64,000 nucleotides of DNA from contig JAUHXS010000008.1 of assembly GCA_030426955.1 (NCBI GenBank), positions 62,001-126,000 on the forward strand, read 5' to 3'. The position numbers and the translations under genes are program-made. Shown piece after piece: positions 18,162 to 26,428 of this stretch. The notes beneath the pieces were generated by a model. It was given only the letters and a program-made list of their open reading frames with translations, did no database searches and had not been told where the DNA came from. The number at the start of each line of letters is the position of its first letter. Position 1 is the first letter of the stretch. This DNA is from Bacteroidia bacterium. GTDB lineage: Bacteria > Bacteroidota > Bacteroidia > Chitinophagales > JAUHXS01.

Positions 18162-18497
18162 ATGCAGGTGAAAAAAAATCAAAATGAAGGGTATACTAAG
18201 TTTAGTATAATAGGAGAGTTAGATGCGAGCTCATCTATTCAAATGGATGATGCTTTAAAACAAGCATTAGAAGATGGGGATGTGCAAATGTTGATCGATT
18301 GCTCTGGTCTAGAGTATATATCTTCAGCAGGCTTAGGCGTTTTTGTGTCCAATATAGAAGATATAAAGAGCAAAAATGGCTCATTGGTTTTTTGTGATGT
18401 CAATGAAGAAATACTATCTGTCTTTCAAGTACTAGGGTTGGACAAGATAGTTACTATTGTTAAAGAAGAAAATGATGCCAAAGCGCTTTTTGTCTAA
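18162..18497 (+). CDS. STAS-domain anti-sigma factor antagonist (SpoIIAA/RsbV-like)
   Basis: A 111-residue STAS domain from the ATG at 18162 (MQVKKNQNEGYTKFSI); a TTG nine codons upstream is less likely. The diagnostic helix DCSGLEYISSAGLGVF carries the conserved Ser that the partner kinase phosphorylates. It starts 46 nt after the phosphatase gene and overlaps the kinase gene by about 26 nt, so the three are translated together. In the known cycle the dephosphorylated form binds the kinase and frees its target. Confidence 0.92.
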   Translation: MQVKKNQNEGYTKFSIIGELDASSSIQMDDALKQALEDGDVQMLIDCSGLEYISSAGLGVFVSNIEDIKSKNGSLVFCDVNEEILSVFQVLGLDKIVTIVKEENDAKALFV

Positions 18498-18906
18498 AAC
18501 TAAGCTTACCGTCCCATCAGTAAAAAAACACTTAACTGAAGTTCGAAAATTTGTTCGGCAGCAGTTAGAGGATATTAATTTGGGTAATGTTGACAAAAGT
18601 CAAATAGTACTTGCAATCGATGAGGCCTGTGCCAACGCCATGGTGCATGGTAATCAGGGCAATAAAAGTAAGTCTATCGATATTGAAATGTCAGTTGATA
18701 CGGAGCATCTTGAAATTAAAATATCGGATGACGGAAGTAATGATTTTGATATAGCAAAACACCTGTCAAAAGATATTGAAGAGCTTGTGAAAAATAAAGA
18801 AAAGGGCGGTATGGGCTTAAAACTGATGCATTCAGTAATGGATGAGGTCAGGTTTATAAGGGAGAAAAGTAAGAATGTTTGTTACCTGAGAAAGGTACTT
18901 CAATAG
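18472..18906 (+). CDS. Anti-sigma-type serine kinase (RsbW/SpoIIAB-like)
   Basis: A GHKL-ATPase of about 144 residues from the ATG at 18472 (or 18475), inside the end of the STAS gene. ATP-binding boxes are visible: N box DEACANAMVHGNQGN, G1 ISDDGSNDF, G2 KGGMGLKLMHSV. It should phosphorylate the STAS protein and bind a regulatory target in turn. No sigma-factor gene is adjacent, so the target is elsewhere or is not a sigma factor. The order phosphatase-STAS-kinase in one tight operon is strong context. Confidence 0.9.
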   Translation: MMPKRFLSKTKLTVPSVKKHLTEVRKFVRQQLEDINLGNVDKSQIVLAIDEACANAMVHGNQGNKSKSIDIEMSVDTEHLEIKISDDGSNDFDIAKHLSKDIEELVKNKEKGGMGLKLMHSVMDEVRFIREKSKNVCYLRKVLQ

Positions 18907-19024
18907 AACGAGCTGAGTAGTTTACTCTAGTTGTTTGATTTTAAGTATACTGTTCAAGTTTATCTAGATAATTCTGGTTTATTTACTATATTATAACGTT
19001 CTGAGTTTCATCAAGAATAGCATT

Positions 19025-21571
19025 GTGGTAAAAAATCTATTTTTCTGTTTCTTTTTTTTCTCTTTAGTAAGCCATTCTCAAAATAATTTTGGCACAAATT
19101 TTTGGATGGCATTTATGGAGCATACTGATGCAAACAACAATAATAAAATTTTAATGATTACCTCTAAGGATTCTACCTCTGGTAACATTAGATGCTCTTC
19201 TTTAGGTATCGATACTTTTTTTACAGTTAATGCAAACGAAATTACACTAATTGCCATGCCTAATACAGTGGAGGTATTGGGCTCGGAGATTATTGAAGAG
19301 AAAGCATTGCATATTTCTTCAGAAAAACCAATAGCGGTATATGCACATCAATATCAAAGTCAACGTTCAGAGGCAACCTTGATTCTTCCTGAGGAAGCAC
19401 TCGACAAAGGCTATTATGTAATGTCTTACAATGCAGATGGTTCAGAAAGTGCTCCTTCAGAATTTTTGGCGGTAGCTGTAGAAGATAGTACAAGTATTAA
19501 AATAAGCTTAACGAATACAACTATGTCAGGCAGATTGAAAGGAACTGAATTCTCGATCTTGCTTGATTCAGGTCAAGTATATCAAGTTCAATCAGCAATA
19601 TCATCAACCAATTTTGTCACACCTGATGATTTGACTGGAACTAAGGTTTCTGGCAACAAACCTTTTGCTTTATTTGCAGGTTCTGCAAAGTCGCGTGTCC
19701 CTGCAAATCCAGGAAATTGTTTTGCACAAGACAATTTATTTGAACAAATGTACCCTATTGAGAGTTGGGGGAAGAGATTTGTATATGTTCCGATTAAGCT
19801 TAAGGCATATGATGTGATTAGAATTATTGCATCAGAAGATAATACACAAATTAATATTAACGGTAACATCGTCTCTAATTTAAATGCAGGAACATTTTAT
19901 GAGGATACCATTTCAAAGCCTTCTTTTATATTCTCTAATAAAAGCATTATGGTTGCTCAATACATTACTGGTAATTCATGTAGTGGCAATATTGGTGACC
20001 CTGCAATGGTTTTGTTAAGCCCAATAGAACAAACTATAGATAGTATAACGTTTTTTAATTCTTCCTTTCAAAACATAGATTCAAGTTTTGTTAATATCAT
20101 AATTCGAACGGCTGATACCTCATTTATTAGATTGGATTCTATGAAAATAGGTGATCGATTTAGTGTATTACCTGCAGAACCTACTTATGCATATCTGCAA
20201 CAATCTGTTAGTCAGGGCGTTCATAATCTTTCTGTGGATAGTGGTTGCGGATTTAATGCTGTGGTTTATGGGCTTGGTCACAATTTGGAGTCCTATGCTT
20301 ATTCTGCAGGTTCAAATTTCAACAAAATCAATGTCAATATTGATATTGCTAACTTCAATGAGTTTGCATTACCTAATTCAGGTTGTCTGGAAGATACCTT
20401 CTATTTTAGCATAGAAACATCAGCAAACGTTAGCGAATATTATTGGGATTTTGGTGATGGTGTATTTGATAGTGTTTCTAGTCCAACTCATGTTTATTCA
20501 GACACTGGGCAATTCTTAGTCAATGCTTATGTTATAACAGTAGGAAACTGCGATGCCGATACTGCAAAAGCATTTAAATATATAGATGTCGGAGACATAG
20601 ATTCGGTGCAATTCCTTTTTGGTGATACTTGTTTAAAAGATAGTTCAAGGTTAATAGATATCTCATCAGTTCAAAATGATAGCGTAGTATCTTGGAATTG
20701 GGACTGGGGTGATGGTTTTATCGATACTATTCAAAACCCAACGCATCTATATAGCGACTCGGGAGGTTATAATGTCCGGCTCACGATACAAACCCAGTAT
20801 GGTTGTGTAGATAGCTCTGTTGATAATTTCTTGAAAATATTCCCATTGCCTAAAGCTAACCTCTTTGATGATAGTATTTGTTTAGGAGAATCTGTAATGA
20901 TTCAAAATAATGCTCCACACAATTATGCCTATGTTTGGACACCAAGCTCAAGCTTGGGAGATACTCTATCTGCTGAACCGATCGCATTTCCAGATTCTAC
21001 TACTACTTATCACCTTCTTGTTTCCAATCAGTACAATTGTGTGAAAAGAGACTCGGCTACAATTATAGTTTTGGAAAGACCGATTTCTCAACTTATTGAA
21101 GATACAATTATCTTTCTTGACGAATGTGTTTTGTTATCAGGTAAGACGGATAATTATAACTACATTTGGCGCCCAATAACAGGGTTGGATGACGAGAGTT
21201 CTGGTAGTCCATTGGCTTGTCCAAGACAAACAACGTTGTACTATGTAACGATAGATGACGGTAGTTGCACAATCAATGATTCTGTTTTGATAATTGTAAT
21301 ATCAGAGCACACAGTTGATTTTCCAAATGCCTTTGTTCCCGAAGGTAGAAATTCAAATTTTTATCCTATTGCACTTGGCATAAATAAGTGGCAACGTTTT
21401 ATCATTAGAAATCGTTGGGGAGATATCATTTACGATGATATAAGTGCTAACTGGGATGGGAAATACAAACACGAAGAGCAACCTATGGGGATGTATTTTT
21501 ATTATTTTGAAGCGATTACTTTTGACGATCAAAAAATTAGTGGAAGTGGGAGCTTTGCATTAATTCGTTAA
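19025..21571 (+). CDS. Secreted protein with IgGFc-binding-type N-terminal domain, PKD domains and gliding C-terminal domain
   Basis: An 848-residue surface protein. Start GTG at 19025 gives signal peptide MVKNLFFCFFFFSLVSHS. Residues ~22-300 match the IgGFc-binding N-terminal family (FGTNFWMAFMEHTDANNNNK ... PIAVYAHQYQ ... DKGYYVMSYN). Two PKD domains follow, near 435-505 (YYWDFGDGVFDS ... HVYSDTGQFLV) and 540-610 (WNWDWGDGFIDT ... HLYSDSGGYNV), then two Ig-like modules with YxWTPxSSLxD-like cores and a CHU_C-type domain (FPNAFVPEGRNS ... NRWGDIIYD). T9SS cargo is likely. Despite the family name, Fc binding is not established for bacterial members. Same Ig-like modules as the 1030-residue protein at 4646-7738. 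Confidence 0.87.
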   Translation: MVKNLFFCFFFFSLVSHSQNNFGTNFWMAFMEHTDANNNNKILMITSKDSTSGNIRCSSLGIDTFFTVNANEITLIAMPNTVEVLGSEIIEEKALHISSEKPIAVYAHQYQSQRSEATLILPEEALDKGYYVMSYNADGSESAPSEFLAVAVEDSTSIKISLTNTTMSGRLKGTEFSILLDSGQVYQVQSAISSTNFVTPDDLTGTKVSGNKPFALFAGSAKSRVPANPGNCFAQDNLFEQMYPIESWGKRFVYVPIKLKAYDVIRIIASEDNTQININGNIVSNLNAGTFYEDTISKPSFIFSNKSIMVAQYITGNSCSGNIGDPAMVLLSPIEQTIDSITFFNSSFQNIDSSFVNIIIRTADTSFIRLDSMKIGDRFSVLPAEPTYAYLQQSVSQGVHNLSVDSGCGFNAVVYGLGHNLESYAYSAGSNFNKINVNIDIANFNEFALPNSGCLEDTFYFSIETSANVSEYYWDFGDGVFDSVSSPTHVYSDTGQFLVNAYVITVGNCDADTAKAFKYIDVGDIDSVQFLFGDTCLKDSSRLIDISSVQNDSVVSWNWDWGDGFIDTIQNPTHLYSDSGGYNVRLTIQTQYGCVDSSVDNFLKIFPLPKANLFDDSICLGESVMIQNNAPHNYAYVWTPSSSLGDTLSAEPIAFPDSTTTYHLLVSNQYNCVKRDSATIIVLERPISQLIEDTIIFLDECVLLSGKTDNYNYIWRPITGLDDESSGSPLACPRQTTLYYVTIDDGSCTINDSVLIIVISEHTVDFPNAFVPEGRNSNFYPIALGINKWQRFIIRNRWGDIIYDDISANWDGKYKHEEQPMGMYFYYFEAITFDDQKISGSGSFALIR

Positions 21572-22113
21572 AATGTTTCCTTCTTGTCATAGCCTCTTTC
21601 TTTTATGATTTGTGCCTCTTCGTTATAAAGCGATACATCCTGAATAGGAACAGTTGCCAAACCATCAACATATTTATTATACATACAAAACGCTGCTGCA
21701 ATTAACACTGTGTCATGTATCATTTCATCCGTTGCACCATTTGATAGAGCAAGTTCAATGTCTTTCTGTAAAACTTTTTTAGCATCTTGTTGTACTTTCT
21801 TTGCAATTGTCAATAACGCCTTCATTAAATCATTAATTGGCGCACTTTTATAGTCTTTAATTACTGCATCTACTATTTCCTGTTCAGCTTCATTGGCTGC
21901 TTTTGCAATAGCCGTATGAGAGTTGGTACAATATTCACATTCATTAAGAGACGAGACAAACGCGGCAATGGTCTCTCTCTCGAAGTTGCTCAGTAGAGAT
22001 TCCTTTCTTAGAATTCGTTCCGCTAATAACCTCATGGGTAAGGCTGTTTCAGGACTATACTGAAACAAACTACTGATTCCATAATATCCTTCGGGAAGTT
22101 TGATGTGTGGCAT
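21568..22113 (-). CDS. Carboxymuconolactone decarboxylase/AhpD-family peroxidase-related protein
   Basis: An 181-residue all-helical protein of the AhpD-like family. The signature ECEYCTNSHTAIAKA provides the redox pair Cys59 and Cys62 and His66, as in AhpD, so a thiol peroxidase or reductant role is likely rather than decarboxylation. Its stop overlaps the stop of the convergent gene by 4 nt. It follows the outer-membrane barrel gene by 15 nt and is probably in its operon. Confidence 0.85.
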   Translation of the reverse strand: MPHIKLPEGYYGISSLFQYSPETALPMRLLAERILRKESLLSNFERETIAAFVSSLNECEYCTNSHTAIAKAANEAEQEIVDAVIKDYKSAPINDLMKALLTIAKKVQQDAKKVLQKDIELALSNGATDEMIHDTVLIAAAFCMYNKYVDGLATVPIQDVSLYNEEAQIIKERGYDKKETF

Positions 22114-22128
22114 TGTTATTATGATTAA

Positions 22129-23790
22129 TTAAAAAGTATATCCATATCGTACGCTTAGTCGAACTTCTCTAAAAGAGCCAACGTTGGGCATTAGGTTATT
22201 TCTTTGAATGTATCCTATATTCCCACTAATACTGTTATGCTCGTCAAGGGTATATGACGCAGAAGTGCGAAGATTTAGGATATTATTGATATTCTTAGAT
22301 TCGCTAAGTGTTTTTACAGAAGTTATAGAAAGATTTGTACGTAGCTTTTTATCCAAAAAAGACTTCGAACACCCTATAGATGGACCTAGTATCAGGTTTT
22401 GAGTATTGGCAAAACTACTAACGACTGTATTGAATGAAGTATTGAGTGAAAGTCCAATAGGTGTAATACTGTATTGGTAACCAGTTACAAAATTGTAAAA
22501 CTTAGATTTGTTATCTTGAATATCATCTGCAATTTGATAGTTTGCGTTAATGAAAATGTTTTGTTTTAACTGCTTAGTTCCGAAGTTATAGTTTGCTCCC
22601 AAGCCTGCACTTTGTGTTACCTGATAGTAATTTAAGGAATCTAGTTCATTCAATCTGACTTGGAATGTTGAAGTATTAAAGTTGGCATAACTAGCATTTA
22701 CGTTAAATTGCTCAGAAAATTGATAAGACATATTTACTGAGCCTATCAGGCGAATCATACTAGCGAGTTGAGATTTATCGAGGTTGTTTTTTTGAATTCC
22801 CCCAGAAGTCGCTATGTTTAGTTTATTCTGAAACATATTCCAAGATATGTTCGCTGATATATCTTCCAGATCATTATTTAAAAAAGGTGAGCCCAAAGTT
22901 TTATATTGTGGATCAATCCTTCGGTAGGCTAGTTTTAAATTATACTTTTTTGCATTATAAGTCACATCAGATAAGATTGCTTTGTTAAATTGTGCAGAAG
23001 AATTTGGCGTAAATAAAGACCCTAAATACATATATTGGTAATTATTTAGTTCTGCTGAGCTACTCCTTATATCTGTATTATATGCGCTAAAGGCGTATTC
23101 TAAATTAAAGTGAATGTTACGAGAGAGTTGCTGTTTGGTATTGATACCCAGTACAAGGTTTTCTGCAGGTGGTTCGATGCCCAAAGAATCTGGATCTCCA
23201 GAGATAGAGTTGACAATGTCTTTGGCTTTAAAGAAAATTAAATCAACATTGTGCTGAGGACTTCCGATGGTTACTTTACTTCCATATCCCCACCTTTCGT
23301 AAGCTGGTATACCAATGATATTACCAATAGTATCAGCTTCTGCTACCGCTCTAGAAAACCTGCCGTATAAGGCACTTACCTTAAAAAGAGAATTTTGTGG
23401 AATGATTTCAATTCCTGCACCCAAGAAAGTGTTTCCAGACTGCGTATAGTTTGAGAATGGCATATTGCGATAACCCACATGCAGTGTAATTGCCTTATAT
23501 GTGGGACTCAGGCCGTATTGATTAAAAGGTTGTGTAAAGCTTCTATCTTGCTGTGTAAAGGTAGCAGAGAAAGGAACAGCAATTCCATAGATATCAAAGT
23601 TGAGATTGGCATTAAGCATCCAAAAAAAAGGGTCTCTTCTATTTTCGATGCCATTTACATCGTATAGTGTGGCATCAGCAGATATTCCTCCAGATACAGT
23701 AATTGGCTTGCTTTTGCCTATTTCCTCAAGGTCTTGAGCTTGACTTGATAGGGTTAAGAATAAAATAATGACTTTTAAATACTGTTTCAT
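22129..23790 (-). CDS. Outer-membrane beta-barrel protein of unknown function
   Basis: A 553-residue protein from the ATG at 23790 (MKQYLKVIILFLTLSSQAQ, signal peptide); an ATG three codons upstream is less likely. The mature part is a long run of alternating amphipathic strands with aromatic ends (FNLEYAFSAYN, YNLKLAYRRIDP, FNVNASYANFN) and a C-terminal strand VRLSVRYGYTF ending in Phe, the mark of a BAM-inserted barrel. No plug domain, so it is not a TonB receptor. A 24-nt perfect palindrome lies 11 nt upstream of the start. Confidence 0.8.
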   Translation of the reverse strand: MKQYLKVIILFLTLSSQAQDLEEIGKSKPITVSGGISADATLYDVNGIENRRDPFFWMLNANLNFDIYGIAVPFSATFTQQDRSFTQPFNQYGLSPTYKAITLHVGYRNMPFSNYTQSGNTFLGAGIEIIPQNSLFKVSALYGRFSRAVAEADTIGNIIGIPAYERWGYGSKVTIGSPQHNVDLIFFKAKDIVNSISGDPDSLGIEPPAENLVLGINTKQQLSRNIHFNLEYAFSAYNTDIRSSSAELNNYQYMYLGSLFTPNSSAQFNKAILSDVTYNAKKYNLKLAYRRIDPQYKTLGSPFLNNDLEDISANISWNMFQNKLNIATSGGIQKNNLDKSQLASMIRLIGSVNMSYQFSEQFNVNASYANFNTSTFQVRLNELDSLNYYQVTQSAGLGANYNFGTKQLKQNIFINANYQIADDIQDNKSKFYNFVTGYQYSITPIGLSLNTSFNTVVSSFANTQNLILGPSIGCSKSFLDKKLRTNLSITSVKTLSESKNINNILNLRTSASYTLDEHNSISGNIGYIQRNNLMPNVGSFREVRLSVRYGYTF

Positions 23791-23800
23791 GTAAATCAAT

Positions 23801-23824
23801 AAGTGAGTGAGTACTCACTCACTT
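23801..23824. promoter_or_regulatory. Perfect 24-nt palindrome, TetR-type operator candidate
   Basis: Half-site AAGTGAGTGAGT followed directly by its exact reverse complement. This form, a GAGTGAGTACTCACTC core, is like operators of TetR-family repressors that control lipid or drug genes. It sits just upstream of the outer-membrane barrel gene and overlaps the 3' end of the MazG-like gene, so a repressor here would control the barrel and the AhpD-like gene. No tetR gene is in the window. A transcription terminator is less likely because no T-run follows. Confidence 0.65.
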
Positions 23825-24145
23825 TATTTTTTCATTATCTAAATGCCTTTGTGCATCTCTTTTTATCTTTTTAGCCAAGTTTTCCTCCAACGCTTGTGTC
23901 AAATCTATACCTGTTTGATTGGCTAGGCAGATTAAAACAAACAAAACATCTGCCAATTCATCATCTAGCTTCTTGTCTTTGTCAGATTCTTTAAAAGATT
24001 GCTCACCATATTTTCTAGAGATAATTCGAGCAACCTCACCGACCTCTTCGGTAAGCATTGCCATATTGGTTAACTCATTAAAGTAACGGATACCAGTGGT
24101 ATTGATCCAGTCGTCAACTAATTTTTGAGCTTCTTGAATTGTCAT
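23819..24145 (-). CDS. MazG-like nucleotide pyrophosphohydrolase
   Basis: A 108-residue all-alpha NTP pyrophosphatase. The metal-binding motifs are EEVGEVARIISRKYGEQ and DELADVLFVLICLANQTGID, the EExxE plus ExxD pattern of single-domain MazG-like enzymes. It should hydrolyse (d)NTPs to monophosphates, cleaning the nucleotide pool. Its ATG overlaps the stop of the upstream hydroxylase gene (TAATG), so the two are translationally coupled. Confidence 0.88.
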   Translation of the reverse strand: MTIQEAQKLVDDWINTTGIRYFNELTNMAMLTEEVGEVARIISRKYGEQSFKESDKDKKLDDELADVLFVLICLANQTGIDLTQALEENLAKKIKRDAQRHLDNEKIK

Positions 24146-24729
24146 TAGTGTAAAGCAGCTTTTAAAGGTAAGTTGAGTATGATCTTTCCTTCCTCCTCCA
24201 TTAAATATTCTAATCTGTCATACAGTTCCTGTTCATCAAAGTAGTGCATTAATAACTTTACAAAAAGATTGCCGTGTTTTGCCTCTGACGCCCAAAGATT
24301 GTGATAAAACTTTTTGAGTTCTTGATCTTGTTGGGCTTCGTAAACCAGCCTAAACCGTTCTGCCCCTCTACACTCCACAACAGATGCTAATAACATCCTA
24401 TCCATAAATCTTTCTTCTCTTCCTGTTCGGCATAAGTTTAGTAATTGGTGAATGTAAATATCTTGGCTCATTTCTTTTTTGAGCTGCACACCTCGTTTCT
24501 CCATGATCTCATAGACTTGCTGAAAATGTTCTAGTTCTTCAAGGGCGGTTTCAATTAGTTCAGGAATGATTTCTGTGCGATCGGGATATTTGGCGACAAA
24601 GCTCATTGCCATGGAGGAAGCTTTGCGTTCGCAATCGGCATGATCTTGAAGGAACGCATCAAAATCACTCATAACAGTTTCTATCCAGCCTGATGGTGAG
24701 GGAACCTTGATGTCAATGGAAAGCTTCAT
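24145..24729 (-). CDS. miaE: tRNA-(ms2io6A37) hydroxylase family, di-iron
   Basis: A 194-residue ferritin-like di-iron protein of the MiaE family, which hydroxylates the isopentenyl side chain of ms2i6A37 in tRNA. Ligand motifs EELEHFQQVYEIM and WASEAKHGNLFVKLL, plus VVECRGAERF, are in place. Its GxHxC-type context and length fit MiaE well. The pair with the MazG-like gene is coupled. Divergent from pdxH. Confidence 0.85.
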   Translation of the reverse strand: MKLSIDIKVPSPSGWIETVMSDFDAFLQDHADCERKASSMAMSFVAKYPDRTEIIPELIETALEELEHFQQVYEIMEKRGVQLKKEMSQDIYIHQLLNLCRTGREERFMDRMLLASVVECRGAERFRLVYEAQQDQELKKFYHNLWASEAKHGNLFVKLLMHYFDEQELYDRLEYLMEEEGKIILNLPLKAALH

Positions 24730-24758
24730 ACTAAAAGTAAAAATACTAAATTTACACT

Positions 24759-25400
24759 ATGAACCAAGATTTGGGAAATAGGAGAAAAGACTATGTGAAA
24801 TATACACTTGGAGAGGCAGATTTAACCGAACACCCAGTTGACCTGTTTGGCCTATGGTATGGAGCAGCAGAAAAGATGATCGTGCATGATGCTAATGCGA
24901 TGACACTGTCAACTGTAAGTAAAAATGGAATGCCTTCTTCTCGAATTGTCTTGCTTAAGGAGTTTAGTAAGGAGGGTTTTATTTTTTATACCAATTATAA
25001 CAGCGATAAAGGGGAACAGATAGAGTCAAACTCTAAAGTGGCACTCAACTTTTTTTGGCTTGAGCTGGAGCGTCAGGTACGAATTGAAGGAAAGGCAGAG
25101 AAGGTATCACCTGGTAAATCTGATGAATATTTTATGTCGAGACCTATTGATAGTCAAATAGCAGCTATTGCTTCAGGACAAAGCAAAGAAATGGCTAATA
25201 GAGATGTTCTAGAAGAAAAGGTTAAGCAGCTTAACAAGAGATACCAAAACGAACCTATTCAAAGACCGGCTCACTGGGGAGGCTATGTCGTAAAACCCTC
25301 AATGATTGAATTTTGGCAAGGAAGGGCTAATCGATTGCATGATCGATTTCGCTATATTCTTGAAAAGGGTAGTTGGAGAGTAAACAGGTTAAGCCCTTAA
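24759..25400 (+). CDS. pdxH: Pyridoxamine 5'-phosphate oxidase
   Basis: A 213-residue FMN enzyme that oxidises pyridoxamine or pyridoxine 5'-phosphate to pyridoxal 5'-phosphate, the last salvage step. FMN- and substrate-binding stretches are present: RIVLLKEFSKEGFIFYTNYN, SDKGEQI and the C-terminal family signature EFWQGRANRLHDR. Length is normal. PLP made here serves, among others, the class III aminotransferase and the decarboxylase NspC in this window. Confidence 0.96.
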   Translation: MNQDLGNRRKDYVKYTLGEADLTEHPVDLFGLWYGAAEKMIVHDANAMTLSTVSKNGMPSSRIVLLKEFSKEGFIFYTNYNSDKGEQIESNSKVALNFFWLELERQVRIEGKAEKVSPGKSDEYFMSRPIDSQIAAIASGQSKEMANRDVLEEKVKQLNKRYQNEPIQRPAHWGGYVVKPSMIEFWQGRANRLHDRFRYILEKGSWRVNRLSP

Positions 25401-25406
25401 TCTTTT

Positions 25407-26330
25407 TCAAATCTTGACCACAGACTTTCTGATAATACCTATTTTGTCTAAGAATACATCTACAAAGTAAAGTCCTTTAGGAAATGCACTAATATCAATT
25501 TTGTCATCTGGAGATATATTGAGTTCAAAGGATTTTCCTAAAATGTCAACTAGTGTGATTTTAATAATTTCATTATCAAGTGAATTGATGATTGTCATTA
25601 TGCCTTGCGAAGGATTAGGACTGATTGAAAATTTATAATTTGACGGACTAGCCGATTCGGATTTCTCGATTAATATATTCTTTGTCTCTACATCAGCACA
25701 GCCATTGGTATCTTGAATTATCAAACTTATGTTTATTGAAGTATTTATAGAATCTATAGACTTTATTATTGTTTGATCATGACTTAGCATTTCTTCATTA
25801 ATATGCCATTCATAATATAAACTTCCTGCTCCATAAGACTGATTTGAAGTTTTAAGGCGATGTTCTTCCTCATCAATAGTAACCTCAAAAGAACTTTTAC
25901 AAGTAGAGTCTATAAATAATGAATCGTAGATTTTATTGTCTTTAAACTCAGTCGGCCAAATTACCAAAACATTATTTCCAATTACAAATGGGCTAGAAGC
26001 GAAGTTTAATATAAAGCGATTATGATAGACCTTTTCTTCTCCAGGAGCTAACATTAGTCCAATGGTATCTAAAAATAAAGGAAGCGTATCAGGAAAAACA
26101 TTATAAGACAGTTCTAGTAAGCCGCTGTAAAGAGCATCTCCGTTGTTTTTAACCCTTAACCCAAATGTATCAACTGAATGCAAATAGACACTATCTGGTA
26201 ATACATTAGAGGAGGAAAAACTTATTTCAATGTTAGGTTGAGCTTTCAAAAAAGCATTAAACCCTACTAGTTCAACAACTACTGCAATGATGAAGAAAAA
26301 GTTTTTTATACTGATAGTAGTTCCTTTCAT
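25407..26330 (-). CDS. Secreted protein with T9SS sorting domain, function unknown
   Basis: A 307-residue protein with an N-terminal signal segment (NFFFIIAVVVELVGFNAFLKAQ, residues ~10-31). Residues ~35-150 form a beta-rich region with the CARDB-like motif FGLRVKNNGDALYSGLLELSY ... LAPGEEKVY, followed by an Ig-like stretch (YYEWHINEEML) and a type-A T9SS sorting domain at the end (FSISPNPSQGIMTI ... FPKGLYFVDVFL ... KSVVKI). Probably exported to the surface. No enzymatic motif. Confidence 0.75.
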   Translation of the reverse strand: MKGTTISIKNFFFIIAVVVELVGFNAFLKAQPNIEISFSSSNVLPDSVYLHSVDTFGLRVKNNGDALYSGLLELSYNVFPDTLPLFLDTIGLMLAPGEEKVYHNRFILNFASSPFVIGNNVLVIWPTEFKDNKIYDSLFIDSTCKSSFEVTIDEEEHRLKTSNQSYGAGSLYYEWHINEEMLSHDQTIIKSIDSINTSINISLIIQDTNGCADVETKNILIEKSESASPSNYKFSISPNPSQGIMTIINSLDNEIIKITLVDILGKSFELNISPDDKIDISAFPKGLYFVDVFLDKIGIIRKSVVKI

Positions 26331-26428
26331 AACTTATATTAGATAATAAGGATAATATGCACTACAAGCGCATTTAAGCATTAATAAATAAGCAGACTTA
26401 TGTGCGACTTTGGATAAAGATATATTAG

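Noticed and set aside
22129-23790. TonB-dependent receptor call for the barrel
   Set aside because: No plug domain or TonB box; the barrel begins right after the signal peptide.
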